From Heterostelium multicystogenum (taxonomy: Eukaryota; Evosea; Eumycetozoa; Acytosteliales; Acytosteliaceae), in contig RCNN01000159.1 of the NCBI GenBank assembly GCA_003667245.1, positions 1 through 64,000 on the forward strand: a DNA stretch of 64,000 nucleotides. The letters run 5' to 3'. Under the pieces are notes generated by a model. It was not told where the DNA came from and ran no database searches. It was given only the letters and a program-made list of their open reading frames with translations. Shown here in pieces: positions 21,091-34,418 of this stretch (the stretch's first letter is position 1; each line of letters opens with the position of its first letter). The position numbers and the translations under genes are program-made.

Positions 21091-22211
21091 CAAGTAATTG
21101 AGGATAGGTTAATATTATATCAATATAATAACAACCAAAAAAATGATGTGTAGAGAAGTTAATCAAGTATGATATGATACATATGTACAATAATCATGAA
21201 TATTACTATCCAAAAAAAACCTCATAATTATTTTCAAAATTGGGATAAACCATCAATTATAATAGCTAGTCAGTTCTTGTAGTTTATTGTACGCCGATTG
21301 CTACTCCATGGAGTAGTTATTTAAATCAAGTGCTGATTTTTTTTCGTCGATAATGTTAAATTACAATTAATAATAGAACTTATAATATATGTAGATAACC
21401 AAGATTAATTTTGAAGAATCTTCCTATTAATTCTTAAAAAATATCATGAAAATTAACATGGTTACATAGATAATTACAGTATAAATCACTTCCATTTTAG
21501 AAATTTGTATTTATTTGCTTTTACCCCAAATTTACACTTTTGTGAAATGACACATGTTTTTACTTTCTTTGGTCATGACACCCATCAAAAAGAGTGCACC
21601 TTTCATTAGTTCAAAGTTTTACACTTTCATAAAAAATAAACCATATAGTCGTCATGTCAAATGATAAATGAGACCCTAATTGGAACCACCCCAAAAAATG
21701 AAAACAAAAAAAAACAAAAAAATAAATACAAAAAACCCTAAAGCTCTTAAATTAATTTTTGACAACGTATCAATTAATCATACCTTTATAAAATTTCAAT
21801 TTCAAAAATAATAATTATAATAATAATAATATCAAATTAAATCAAATCATCAACAAAACTAGTTTGTATATATATATACATAACTTCATTGTGGTTATTT
21901 AGGTAGAATATATAGATTGGGGACAGATAATTTGTTTATTATTAGTTTTATTTGTTTCTTGTTTATATATATTGTATTGTGTAATATTACTTGTTACTGT
22001 TTTGAATCGAACCCCCCTCTTCCAACTCATTATATATACATATATCAAAATACATAAATATAATTACTCAATTCTATATTTAGTTATTTCGAAGTACTCT
22101 TCTTCTTCTACTCTTTTTTTTTGACTATAGTTTTTGTAGTAGTAATATATATATTTATCTTTTTAAAATATTATAATCTTATTGTAGTAGTTGTAGAAAC
22201 AAAAAAAAACT
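21091..22211. other. Intergenic region upstream of the SPX-GDPD gene
   Basis: Strongly AT-rich with homopolymers and TA repeats. The stretch before 22212 (T-run, TATATATATTT, then AACAAAAAAAAAACT) resembles a dictyostelid core promoter and leader. Confidence 0.45.
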
Positions 22212-25200
22212 ATGAAATTCTCTAAATACTTAAATTCAATGACGGTGTGGAATCAAAATTATATTCCATACCAAAAACTCAAGAGAAAACTTAGGACTAT
22301 GTACTCACCACAGTTGCCCATACTCTCGTTGAGTGATCCAAACACAATAAGCACTCCTCCAACTTCGCCCATGGTTGGAGCCGATGAGTTCCTCAGATTG
22401 ATAGAGACAGAGATCAACAAGATCGATACATTCATCTGTGACAAGGAGAACGACCTTTACCAGAGATATCAGTACCTGTTGTCGCGTTTTCCGTGGTGTC
22501 GACTTTTCTTCACCATTTTCCTCCTTCCTCTACTTGGTGCAGATGCCATCGACCGATCCTGCTGCCGCCACAACCATCGCTGGCTATAAGGAGATCAACT
22601 CCATGCTGGCATACCAAAAGGCCTTCGAGGACATCATTAAGCAGCTGGCCGACCTCGACCAGTACGCCAAAATCAATGTCTGGGCTGTCCAAAAGCTGAT
22701 GACCACCTACTCAAAGAAAAAGGTCAAGATTGAATCATCTCGTCGTAAGGGCAGTGTTGGCGAATCGACATCTACACTCCACTCACCAGCAATCTCCAAA
22801 GTCAAAAAGGATGACTCAAATCCAAGCTCACCCGTTGTCTTGCAAACTGATGGTGCCACTCCACAAAACAATGGATTAACAAAATTAACAAACAACCAGG
22901 ACATTGACACATTCTTTAATGAAAAGATAAGCACAACTGAATTAGGACAATGCTCTCAACTTAAAAAGATCACTTTGGAAATCGAACGTGAATTCCAATC
23001 GATGACACAATCTGGACTTTACTTTTTAAATAATCCATATATTAATTTATTAAGTGTAAAGTATAATATGTTGATAGAACAACAACGATGACTGCTCACT
23101 AATCAATACCTACAAAGCCAAAACAAAAAGAACTATCACAGAATATTACTCAGCTTTGTCAAATTGTTATTTCAAGTGATATTGTTTCACTTAGAAAGTA
23201 TGTAGGCGAACAAAGCCATATTCAAAGCTAAGCTAAAACAATATTAATTCCTCCTGCTGTTCAGAATTATAGCTGAAATTAAAAAGTTGATGGAAGAGTT
23301 GAATTTAGCAGAGGATCAGCCAATGTGGAAAGAAACAGTACATTCATGTATCCATAAGGCTGCTTATCTAGGAAATTTGGAAGTTGGAAAGTTTTTATTT
23401 GAAGAGTTTGGTTCTATTATCGATATTAATTTCATTGACGAGATTGATAAGCAATTCATTCATATCGCTGCCGGTAGAGGTCACCCAGAGTTTGTTGAGT
23501 TCCTTATCGAAAAAGGTGCTTCTATCCAATGCGAGGATTATTTAAAGAGAACACCATTGCACATCGCTGCTCAAAACTATCATTACAACACTGTCAAGCT
23601 TTTACTATCGAAGGGTGCACTCGTTGATACCATGGATCGTGAGGGATGCACCCCACTTTACCTGGCAAAGTCGTCAACCAAACGACAACTCCAATGTCAT
23701 CAAGGCTCTTCTTGATGCAAACTCACCAATTACCCCAGGTCCCTTTGGTCGTCACCTGATTCACGAGGCTGCTATTCAAGGATCATATCCAAATGCTGCA
23801 GCACTTCTCGAACATTCACAAGTTAGCGTCAATGCTACTGATTCATTGAGTCGTACACCTCTTTTTGAGTGTGCAAAGCGTGGATTTACAGATGTACTCA
23901 CATTGCTTCTTTCAAAAGATGCATTGATTGATTTAACCGATGAAGACAAGAGAACACCATTCCATATGGCAGCTGGAAATGGACACCGCAAAGTAATTGA
24001 AATACTTGCAGATCATCTCTCCAAAGATAAATCTACTCGTGAAATTTCCAAGATTATTAATTCACAAGACGATGATGGTTGGACTCCACTGCACGAATCT
24101 GCTTATTTCAACTTTTTGGAATGTACAAAGATCTTGTTGGAGAAACAGGCTAATCCATTCATTCAGGATAAAGCAGAATGGTCTCCCATTGTCCATTCTC
24201 TTTATCGTGGAAACATTCAAACAGCTATTACAATTATGGAGTTTTGCAAAGCTCACGATATTGTCGACAATACCAACTCACTAACTCCAAACCTAAAAGA
24301 TTCAAAGGCATTTCTCAATCACCAAAGATCGAACTTAATAGATCAACAAGTGATTTAGATTTGCGTGCATCTACCTCTGGCTCATTCTACTCCAAAGATT
24401 CAATCGGCCAATGCCTCGACTATTTTATCAAAGAAGATTCCAAAGTCATCAATCTCCAATGTAACATTCAAGATTATTGCAAGTGTAAAACCAGGATATC
24501 GTGTAGGTATCGTTGGTAACAGAAAGGCACTAGGCAAGTGGAATCCTGCACATGCACTGTTCCTAAACATGACTGAAACCATAAACGTTACCACAGGTGA
24601 AAGCATTTGGATTGGAAAGGCAAGCTTACCAACCAATGTACAGGTCGAATATAAATATATTATTTGTGAGGGAAGTCGTCTGGAGAGTTGGGAAGCTCTA
24701 CCAGAAAACAGAAAGTTCTCTCCAGAGGAAGAAGAAGAGTTGATCAATGATGGTGTATTTGGTGCCATTTCAGAGGAGCATTTAAGCTCTGCACCAACTC
24801 ACGGAGACCTCTCCATGGATCCTACTCTTCCATCACTCTCACAATCTCAATTAGTCGTTCCACTCCCACCTACCCAACAAAAAACATTGTTTGTTGAAAA
24901 AGGTTGGCTCGTAAACGACACTCAAATAAGAATAAGATTCGGTGAAACCTCTCCAGTTGATCCACAACGTAAGCTTATTCAACCAATTAAGATGTACAAT
25001 GATGTTGAGATTGGAAGAATCGTTGTTTCTGTTCGTGGAAAGAACAACGAGAATCTTCCAGGTACATCGCCTACCCAAATATCACATCCATGCACTAAAG
25101 ACCAATCGATTACATTCCAAACTCAACAAATCAGCAATTTCCAAACCGTTCAATTCGATATGTATCGTATGGGAATGTCTCATGTCCTTATTGGACGTTC

Positions 25201-26303
25201 TGTCTTGTTGGCATCTGACCTCTTGAAGACCAAACCATTCAAAGTAACCGTTCCCATTATGAACTCAACATTGGTCACAATTGGAGAGTTGACAGTTTTC
25301 CCATTGATTGTAACACCATTCACTCATCCAAATATCAGCCAGGTATTGTCAAATACCTACTGGAAATCAACTCTTTTGATTGGTCATCGTGGAGGTGGTG
25401 CTGAAAATGCTCGTACAGTTGGTCGATATAAACGTACACACATCAAGGAAAATACTATTCTTTCCTTTGTTACAGCTGCCTCTCTTGGTGCACAATACAT
25501 TGAATTCGATGTTCAGCTTTCAAGAGACAACGCTCCTATTATTTATCACGATTTTGAAATCAATATTGGTGGAATTAAGGTCCCCGTTAACAAAGTACCT
25601 CTCGATCAAATCTCCAACATTCAACCTAAACGTAGAAACATTGGCCTCTGTGCATTCCAGATCACGTTCTATGCAGGATCTACTCTCAGAGGAACAAAGT
25701 ACACTGTCCCTCAGCAGTGGAAGTATTCCACCACCATCAAATGCACAAACATCTACAATCTCAGATTCAATGACAACTCTCGAAGAAACATTCAAGCGTG
25801 TCCCAATTGAGACTGGTTTCAACATTGAAATTAAGTATCCATGCGCAGAAACAGAGGCAAAGCAACGTCTAAACTCAGTTGATCGTAATACCTATGTAGA
25901 CATCATTCTTAGTGTAGTTTTTGAGCATGCTGGTGATCGTCAAGTTATGTTCTCTTCTTTCGACCCTGATATCTGTATATTATGCTCACTCAAACAACCA
26001 CGTTACCCAGTATTCTTCCTCAACAATGCTGGTTTCTCACAACACTCTGATCCACGTACCAACTCGATTTCAGAAGCCATCCGTTTCTCCAAGTCAGCAC
26101 ATCTTCTTGGTATTGTAACCAACTCACGTATCCTCACAGAAGGTACTCCCATTATCAGAGAAGTCAAGATGGCAGGTCTAATGCTTTGCAGTTGGGGACA
26201 AGAAAACAACGACCCTGCATTAGTAGATCTTCAAGAAACATTGGGTGTGGATGCTGTCATTGTTGATCATGTTGCGTATATTTCAAAACATTATAACAAA
26301 TAA
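22212..26303 (+). CDS. SPX-ankyrin-CBM20-GDPD glycerophosphodiester phosphodiesterase (Gde1-like)
   Basis: Predicted to hydrolyse glycerophosphodiesters such as glycerophosphocholine, linked to phosphate sensing. The N-terminus (MKFSKYLNSMTVWNQNYIPY) starts an SPX domain, which binds inositol pyrophosphates, running to about 23200. Ankyrin repeats follow at 23290-24300 (for example RTPLHIAAQNYHYNTVKLLL). A CBM20 starch-binding domain lies at about 24455-24710 (GYRVGIVGNRKALGKWNP). The C-terminal GDPD domain has LIGHRGGG, the acidic pair in IEFDVQLSRD, IIYHDFE and FNIEIKYP. The total is about 1,360 codons. Frame breaks fall near 22490, 23090, 23200, 23670 and 25650; the one at 23670 is cured by removing one A from an AAA run. 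All domains are preserved, so the gene is probably functional. It ends 64 bp from the convergent E2 gene. Confidence 0.9.
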
Positions 26304-26367
26304 AAAGTATAAAATGAATAGTAATATCTTTGTCCATATAAATAGCTTTATCGATTTATTATTATAT

Positions 26368-27473
26368 CTATCTATTTACAACAATAAAGATACATAATAA
26401 TAAGACTAAAATGACTACAAATATAGATATGCTGAATATCGAAAAAGGTTGTTCCTGTTGCTGTGATGTATTTGATGGTGTTGGCGATGATGAAGAAGAT
26501 GATGATGCCTGCTTCTTGTTTTTCAATTCTTTCTTGTACTCTTGATAGAGCTCTGGGAAAACCTTTTTAAATGTTGCATTTTTACAATTATAACTTTTAG
26601 ATTGCTCTGCGTATTTCATTCGAACTGATTTAGATGCTGAAATTGATCCGACACCATATGCATCCTCTGTCTATAGTCATAATTAAATCCTTGTTAATTC
26701 TCGGATATTCCTCGATAATCAATGTGTTTAATTTACCATAAAAGATAATAAGCCTAGTAATATAGTTGAAACATTCCAAAATGGATTCCATGACTCTGGG
26801 TGGACTATAAATTTAAAGATATTAGATCATAATAAAGATAGTTTTGATGCTAGAGCTTATACATACAATCACTCATTGATACACAAATTCTAGTATTACA
26901 TTCAAATCTTGCGGATGGTGTTGTCATAAGAATAGCTAGATAGTCGTTTAAATGTTAATAATGATATATGTTCCTAATAATTCTAATGATATCTATTGAT
27001 CTGCTTCATCAAGAAATTCTACATACATGGTGGCTATTTATGAAATGGTGTTAATAATAAGATGAAGAGAAAGGATAAAAGCAGAAGATAGAGTATACTT
27101 ACTTTATGGGGATACTCTGGTGGAAATATTAGTTGGCCATGATATACACCGCCTTCATATGGTGAGCCTTCTGGTCCGAATATAATATAGTGCCATTCTA
27201 GTAGATTGGTAGGTGAAGGCTAAATAAAATAATCAATAAATATACAACATTTGAGAATCAAGATCAAATGCAGATAGACATTACTCTAGCAAGTATATGT
27301 TTCTCAGGTTTACGCTGTATCTCTAGATATTCTTTTTGTAAACGATTCTACAATCCATCCATAATAGTAAAATAGTAGAAATATAATTCAATTAGAAAAA
27401 AAGCAACAATGATGATCTATCTATCAGATTACCAAAGAAAACATACAATACAAACTCTATAAGGTCCACTCAT
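26368..27473 (-). CDS. ube2j2: Ubiquitin-conjugating enzyme E2 J2 (Ubc6-type), tail-anchored
   Basis: An ER-membrane E2 that supplies ubiquitin for ER-associated degradation. The frame is intact across several exons. Exon 1 is only 27 nt (27447-27473, MSGPYRVCI). The next exons encode [19 protein letters not shown], then [19 protein letters not shown] and [12 protein letters not shown]. The catalytic region follows, with [19 protein letters not shown]; the cysteine in RICVS is the thioester site. The C-terminus has a Ser/Lys-rich linker and one hydrophobic anchor ([20 protein letters not shown]) ending VVNR, the tail-anchor topology of UBE2J/Ubc6. A GTATGT donor after the first base of a TCT codon gives a perfect join PPSILMTP. 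No frame errors were seen. Confidence 0.93.
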
Positions 27474-28400
27474 TTTATAGTATAGTATAGTATTCTAACA
27501 AATATATCTATCTAAGTTTAAATGTAAAATGTAATAGGTAATGAAATTTATTAAATGCATGTAAGAATGAGAATTGTTGAATTTTTATTTGAAAATTTTC
27601 TTCCTACTATAATTTTAACATTTGATTATTACATAGTGTGCTGGCTCCAGTTTTCAAAAATGTTAGAAATGAATGAATTGAGATCAATCATTAGGAAAGC
27701 ATATATTATTTATATTCAATGTATTAACAACATTCTTTGACAATCTAAAATTAATTTAAATTGGAGGAAAGTCGAGAGTTTATGAACCACAAAACCTGGA
27801 GTTCAATATTCCAAAAGTGAAAGTAGCCTCTGTAGAGATTTATAAACACATAGTTATATTTTATCATAAGAACTTAAATGAACAATGCTGAAAATTCTTT
27901 CTTAATAGGTGAAGTTGTAGTTGTTTCCTGAATTAATTTATGCGATAAAAGTATTCAGTTCCATATTCTATATTATCTAAATTATCATTGCCATGATTTT
28001 CTATTTAAAAGACTCAATTTTATTTGTAATCTATCGAGACTGGGCAACAATTAAGCTAATCTTGTTGTGCTTTTACTAAAGGACATTCATTCTTAAAAAA
28101 ACACAGAAATAAAAAGATATGTATACAATTTTGTGTCACTCTTCATTTTCCAAAAAAATGTTTCAAAAAACAAAACAAGGTTTGGGTTGCACAAATCTGT
28201 GTTGAAAATTAGGCTTGGGAGTTTGATGGAGTTTTGGATCAAAAACAAATCAATTAAATCGAATATCAAACTATATATATATAGATCTTGAAATCAAATT
28301 AAAAAATAATCAAAATAAAGATATACTTTAAACACTTGTAATTTTATTTGTATTTATATATTCCTAAATCGAATTCAATCAGATCTAAAATTAAAATAGA
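27474..28400. other. Intergenic, divergent promoter region
   Basis: Lies between the E2 gene (-) and the VWA gene (+). AT-rich, with a TATATATATATAGA stretch near 28275. Small open frames here have no protein-like features. Confidence 0.45.
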
Positions 28401-31144
28401 ATGTGGTTAGTAAAACAATTCAAAAAGGATAAACATAAAGATGGTTCATCTACCAAAGATGACCAAAACCACCACCACGACAAAGAAGACCACTCGAAAC
28501 ATAACACTACAACTACTGAAGATCCATCAACACAATCGCCTCCTCCACCAACTGGTGGTCCATCGCCAGTTCACCACCAGCACAGGCTTTCGTTAAGGCT
28601 TGCCAACTGGTTTCATTGGATGAAAAGATCAACAATGCTGCATACTATGACTTCTATCGTGACATTGACAGACAGATGCTGTCAAGCGGATCAAGACAAA
28701 TCACTGGTTTGATTCCACCACCAGCACTGGAAAACAAGTTCCAACTTAATGACTTCACCATTCATGCCCAAATCAACGATACCTGTTCCATCTCTGTCTA
28801 CCGCCAAAAGTACACCAACACATACACCTCACCGGTCGAGGCATCCTACCAGTTGGCACTTCCATCCTATGCCACTGTATCAGCTTTCACCAGTAAGTCA
28901 AATTAGCACCATACTTCTCAAGTTGGAATTATCCTACTAACTCTTCTATTTCATTCTCATCCCACCAGTTGAATTTGACAATAAAATATTGAAGGGTATT
29001 ATCAAGGATAAGGAAACAGCCAAGGCAGAATATAACGATGCTATTGCCTCGGGTGGACAGGCTTTCATGGCTGAAAAGAGTGATTCTGGAATGTTCAATC
29101 TTCAGCTTGGAAACATCCCACCCCAAAAGGAAGTCACAGTAGAGGTCACTATCATCTCTGAGAACTGCACATCGGAACAAGATCTCCACTATTTCATTCA
29201 CAAGAGTATGTTCCCAAGAATTTCCAAGTACCACTTTAAGTTCACTGCTGAGGTCAAGTTGTCTTCCAACATTGTTGGAGTTGCCCTCGATCACTTGAAA
29301 AACTACAGAGTTTATCACTGACGGACCAAAATATGTCAAGTTGGCTCACGAGATTAATGAACCTGCAACCAACACAGCCGACCTCATTGGAAACATCTTG
29401 TTGTCAGTCACCCCTCAAAAGGAAGAGAAGCCACAGTACTTTGTTGAGTACAACAAGGAAGATGAAAGCTATGCCGTTGGAGTCAACTTTTATCCACAAT
29501 TCGACTTGCCACCAGAACTTCTCAATCAAAAGTCAGAGTTTGTATTTGTTTTGGACTGCTCTGGAAGTATGAGTGGCTCTCGTATCCAAAAGGCAAAGGT
29601 AGTTCTCCAGCTTATCATGAGATCTTTGAACGAAAATATTAGATTCAACATCTACAGATTTGGAAGCAACTTTGTCAAAGTCTATCCAGAGTCAGTCGCC
29701 TATAACGATGACTCATTGCAGCAAGTCTCCAACAAGATTAATGGATTTGACGCCGATTTGGGTGGAACTGAATTGTTCCAGCAATCCGTGACATCTTGAG
29801 CCAGCCTTCCAACCCAGAGTATCCCAGACAGGTATTTGTGCTGACTGACGGTGAGATCTACGATCGTAAACAACTCATCAGCTTTGTCGCCAAGGAAGCA
29901 AGCTCAACTCGTCTCTTCACCATTGGTATCGGTGGACAAGTTGATCGTGAGCTTGTCATCGGTCTTTCCAACAGCTGCAAGGGTTACTACGACTTTATTT
30001 CAGAGTACGACAATTTCTATGAAGATAAAATCATGAAGCTGTTGGAAATCTCATTCCAGCCAATGATTTCCAACATTACCGTTAACTGGGGCCAATTGGA
30101 TGCGGTCCAGTCACCATCTGCCATTCGTCCCATCTATGCAAAGGAGCGTATGATGATCTACGCTGTCTTCTCAAAGCAAGATTTCAAAGACAACAAAACT
30201 ACAGTCACCATCACAGGTGACGGTCCAACCGGAGAGAAACTCAAGTATGAGATTCCAATCGTTTTGTCCAAGGAAAATGACTCGTCTGTAAACCTCCATT
30301 CGATGGCCACCTACATGCGTATCAACGACCTTGAGCGTGAGGAAGAAAAGGGAAAGAACCACAAGGAATTGATCATCAAGCTATCCAAGAGATTTGGTTT
30401 TGGTCAGCAAACATACCTCCTACATTGTTACCAACGATTCCGATCAGGTCGTAGAGGACACAATGAAATCAATTAAAATCAATGAAGAGGAAACCACCCA
30501 AACCAATTCTCCAGCACCACCACCTCCTCCACCATCCCAAAACCAAAATATGATCTCCAACTCATCCCCAGTTCTCCAACAGCAAAGCATCCAATTCTCC
30601 AACATAAGGGCACCAGCTAAAATCTCCTCTATGAAATGCCCTCCTCCTCCAGGTGGTGCACCTCCACCACCTCCTTCAAGTGCATGCCCACCACCTCCTC
30701 CTCCCTCAACTTCAGCATATCCATGTGCACCCCCACCACCCCAAATATTCTGTGGCCAATCAATGCTTGCACCAAGCTTCAGCCGCAGATATCCAGGTGA
30801 CATCGCCCTCGAATCTCAGCCAACCCAAATCGCAGGTCCATTCACCAAGATCATCCATATCCAAAAAAGCCAACGGTTCGTGGAACGACCAAATCAAAGC
30901 ACACATTGAGTTTGACGATGCCAAGAAGCCAGACTCCATCAATAACGCCGACATTTGGTTCACTGCAATTGTCATTGCCTTCTTACAAACACACTATCAA
31001 ACCATCGCTCCACAATGGAAACTCGCAGTTGCCAAGTCAATCAAGTATATCAACCAACAAATTGCACAATCTAAACTGCAAATAACCTACGAAGATTTGC
31101 TCACCATAGCAAAACAATCATTAAAACATGTCGAAATCAATTAA
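28401..31144 (+). CDS. VIT and von Willebrand factor A domain protein
   Basis: The start at 28401 (MWLVKQFKKDKHKDGSS) opens a His/Lys/Pro-rich leader. A VIT domain spans about 28640-29330 (FTIHAQINDTCSISVYRQKY; KGIIKDKETAKAEYNDAI). The VWA domain has a MIDAS motif DCSGSMSGS near 29553 and LTDGEIYD near 29843. Proline-rich runs follow at about 30510-30750. The C-terminal domain contains IKAHIEFDDAKKPDSI and DIWFTAIVIAFLQTHY, as in vault-PARP/VWA5-like proteins. The intron is 28893-28968. Frame breaks are near 28590, 29315, 29785 (one G lost in GG), 30410 and 30870. VIT-VWA proteins usually mediate metal-dependent protein contacts, here probably in the cytoplasm because there is no signal peptide. 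The exact partner is unknown. Confidence 0.85.
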
Positions 31145-31821
31145 ATCCTTAATAAACCGAAACAAAAACTAGAATAGAAACTTTAACAAACAAACCTTTA
31201 CAATATTTGACAAATATTTTGATAAAATTCATATTATTAACCATAATTATAATTTATAATTTACCATTCATATTATTTCATTAATTTTAATTTTAAATTT
31301 AAATTAATTTCATTTTTAAAATGAAAAATATAGTAACTACTTGTTTTACCGTTTATTTATTTTATTTTGATTTTTATTTATTTATTAATAATAATATAAT
31401 ATGTAGAATCACATAGAATTGTATGATTTTATATTTAGTTGAAATTTAGTCGAAATCTATTGTTTGTAGAGGTTCCTTTTTGAATATTCATTCTGAGTCA
31501 CGCTGTTTCGCACAAACATCATTCTTATTATTCCCACTAAAATAGGATTTCAATTTTTTTTAATTTTATTAAATTAAATTTCTCATTTTTGCAATTTTAT
31601 TCGAATAATATAAAAACCCCAACCTCAATGTAAAAAATTAACAAACTAATTCAATTATCTAATTAATTATTATTTGTTATTGTTGTAAGCTTTAACTTCA
31701 CAATCAAATAATATTTTAAATAGATAATAATAATTAAAATCAATTATTTTCAAACAAAACCCAAACTATTATTATTAAATTACACTCTTTTATATATATA
31801 TTTTTTTGTTATTAATTAACT
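31145..31821. other. Intergenic, very AT-rich
   Basis: Long A/T runs and TA repeats. The T-rich tract and TATATATAT at about 31793-31810 directly before ATG 31822 look like core promoter and leader sequence. Confidence 0.45.
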
Positions 31822-33533
31822 ATGGATTCATTATCTATTAAAGTATTTTACAATGGTGATCATAGAAGACTGTATGTATTAGATCTATATGTTTTTTTAT
31901 TTCCAATTAATATATTTTAAATACTAATTAATATCTTATTATTATTATTATTTTAGTTCTTTTGAAAGAGCACCTTCTTTCTTAGAGTTATTCATTACTT
32001 TAAAGAACTTATTCAATTTAACTACTTTTGTATTGAAATACCGTGATGATGATAATGATTTAATTTCAATCACCAGTGATGCGGAATTGAAGGAGGCAAT
32101 CTCTCTGATTGGCAATAAGACTCCAAGATTGCTTAGATTAACTGTCTTGGAAAAAGATTCAACCGGTACTGCTCCACAAGCACAGCAATCCCAACAGCAA
32201 CAGCCATCCAACTGTCCATTCAATCTTCAATCATTGATTAGCTCAATTCTTTCATCTGATTGCCTTAAATCAGATGCTAGCCAACAATTCAAACCATTTG
32301 GTGCCTTTGCTGCTGGAACAGAATCATGCCAAAACCAAGAGAAGATCAACGAAGAAATTCAAAATCTCTTGAAGAATTTTGGAAACCAACCATGGTTGAG
32401 TGATATTGTTCAAGGTACTATGTCTGATTTTTTCAAGAGTTTTAATAATCAAAAGAATGATGATAATAGTGATAATAACAACAATAATAATAATAATAAT
32501 AATAACGAACAACAAAACACATCCGATAAAGAAGAATTAGTTGAACATCCAAATGTTGTTTGTGATGGATGCGAGTCTGGTATTTTCGGAATTCGCTATA
32601 AATGTACCCTCTGTCACAACTATGACTTATGTTCCAAGTGTGAGCAAAAAGGTGATGTAGTTCACCCAACTTCCCACCCATTACTCAAAATTTCCACACC
32701 AGGTTTCTGCTCTATGGCCAGACACGGCCCAGCTCGTCCACGTTGGATGTGCAGAAACAAGCACTTGGCACGCTACGTCACTGACATCACCGTAAAAGAC
32801 GGTTCAATCTTTGCTCCAAATGTACCATTTACCAAGATCTGGAGAATTAGAAATGATGGTCGTGAAGCTTGGCCAGAGAACTCTACTCTAGTGTGGTCCA
32901 GCGGTGACAGACTTGGATCTCCAGAGGGTATTACTGTTGATCCAATATTACCTGGTCAAGATACAGACGTTGCCATTAACTTAACCACTCCATCTACCCC
33001 TGGTCGTTATATTGGCTACTGGAAACTTGTAACTCCTGAGGGATTGGGATTCGGACAAAAAACTCTATGTTGATATCTTTGTTGTACAAGATGAGCCCAA
33101 AAAAGAAGCTCCAGTTTCCGAGTCTATTGTAGACATAGCTGCTCAACCATCTGAAGAACCAAAGATGGAGCTCAATGAATTTGAAGTCGACGAAGATGAT
33201 TTCAACATTATTGAAAAGTCACCAGTACAGGAAGAGGTTGTTCCTTCTCTTTATCCAAACATTCCAGCATTTGTTCAAGCACCAATCCAACAATTAGTTT
33301 CACCACAACCTTTAGTTGTTGAAGAACCTGTTGCTCCAAAACCTATGGTAATTGAGGAACCAGTTCCAGCACCTGCTCCAACAGCTGTTGATCCAAATGA
33401 GGAAAAGAGACGTGCATGTGTATCATCTCTTGTATCAATGGGATTCGGAAGTCACCCATCACTCGCTGAAATTATCAAGAGATACAACTATAACATTGAC
33501 GAAATTGTTGATCATATTCTCAACAACATGTAA
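31822..33533 (+). CDS. nbr1: NBR1/p62-type selective autophagy receptor (PB1-ZZ-FW-UBA)
   Basis: An adaptor expected to link ubiquitinated cargo to autophagosomes. Exon 1 (31822-31871) and the start of exon 2 encode a PB1 domain (MDSLSIKVFYNGDHRRL; VLKYRDDDNDLISITSDAE). The intron is 31872-31956. A low-complexity Asn run is at 32478-32510. A ZZ zinc finger follows at about 32560-32690 (CDGCESGIFGIRYKCTLC, YDLCSKC). The four-tryptophan NBR1 domain comes next (FTKIWRIRNDGREAWPENS and GRYIGYWKLVTPEG). A UBA domain is at the C-terminus (LVSMGFGSHPSLAEII). A candidate LC3/Atg8-interacting motif DEDDFNII sits at about 33190-33215. One frame break at ~33062 is explained by six A in place of five. 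Full domain order matches NBR1, about 540 codons. Confidence 0.92.
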
Positions 33534-34418
33534 TCAGACTTTTTTTGTATAAAACAACAGAATCCTGTAGATTAAAACCCTTTTTTTTTAAATAAAATTT
33601 AGACCAACAACACTGCATTAATGTATCCAAAATTATTTCTTGATCAATTGGAGATGATTTAGAGCTGGTTTGAAATGTCGCACAGCCCTCGACGGTTTAA
33701 GAATCCTTGGAAAGTTGATGGTACTCGACCAGCTCTTGTAGTCGTTTATATGAAGCAATAAAATCTAATTACGGATGTTAATGTGGGAAGTGCTGAAATC
33801 TACTATTTTAGCTTTGATGAGTCTGCTTCATTCTTGTTATGTTTCTCCTATACACTGTAGATAACTTATTTGATATATCTAAAATTGATCATAGAGACGA
33901 CATTTTTAATCTAATTCCATTTTTGACACTCTGATATTCTATATTGGTATTGTGTGATTCCAGAATGATAGTTGTGTAATTCCAGAACCATTGTAGATGT
34001 TATTCAAGTTGAATCTCTCAGAGTTTTCCACCACGCCACTATTTGAGACTTCTTTGTCTATTATGAAAGTTAACACTGAAAAAATATACAGAACAATTAA
34101 CATCATTATTTAGAATATATAGAGCATAAATACTAGTTACCTTAAAACTTTGTAGCTACGAATATAATGAGTTAAGTTATTGCTATGATAGAATCAATTA
34201 CAGACTTGAGATTTTTCATTAGTTACTTGGATATTGAAAACAAAGAACAAAAATGACTATCAGGAGTCAACAGGTTTAAGAAAGAAAAGAACAGGATAAG
34301 GTAGAAAGAGAATTACATACAGAAATAAATTTAATGGACTAATATGTTTCATTTTAAAGTTTATTATTTAATAAATAATAATGATCACTTGTGGTGAAGA
34401 AATAATATTGAAACAATA
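33534..34418. other. Intergenic
   Basis: AT-rich with a T-run after the NBR1-type stop. No convincing gene or RNA. This is the shared 3' region of two convergent genes. Confidence 0.4.

Noticed and set aside
30444..30803. Gly-rich minus-strand frame
   Set aside because: It is the complement of the proline-rich segment of the VWA protein.
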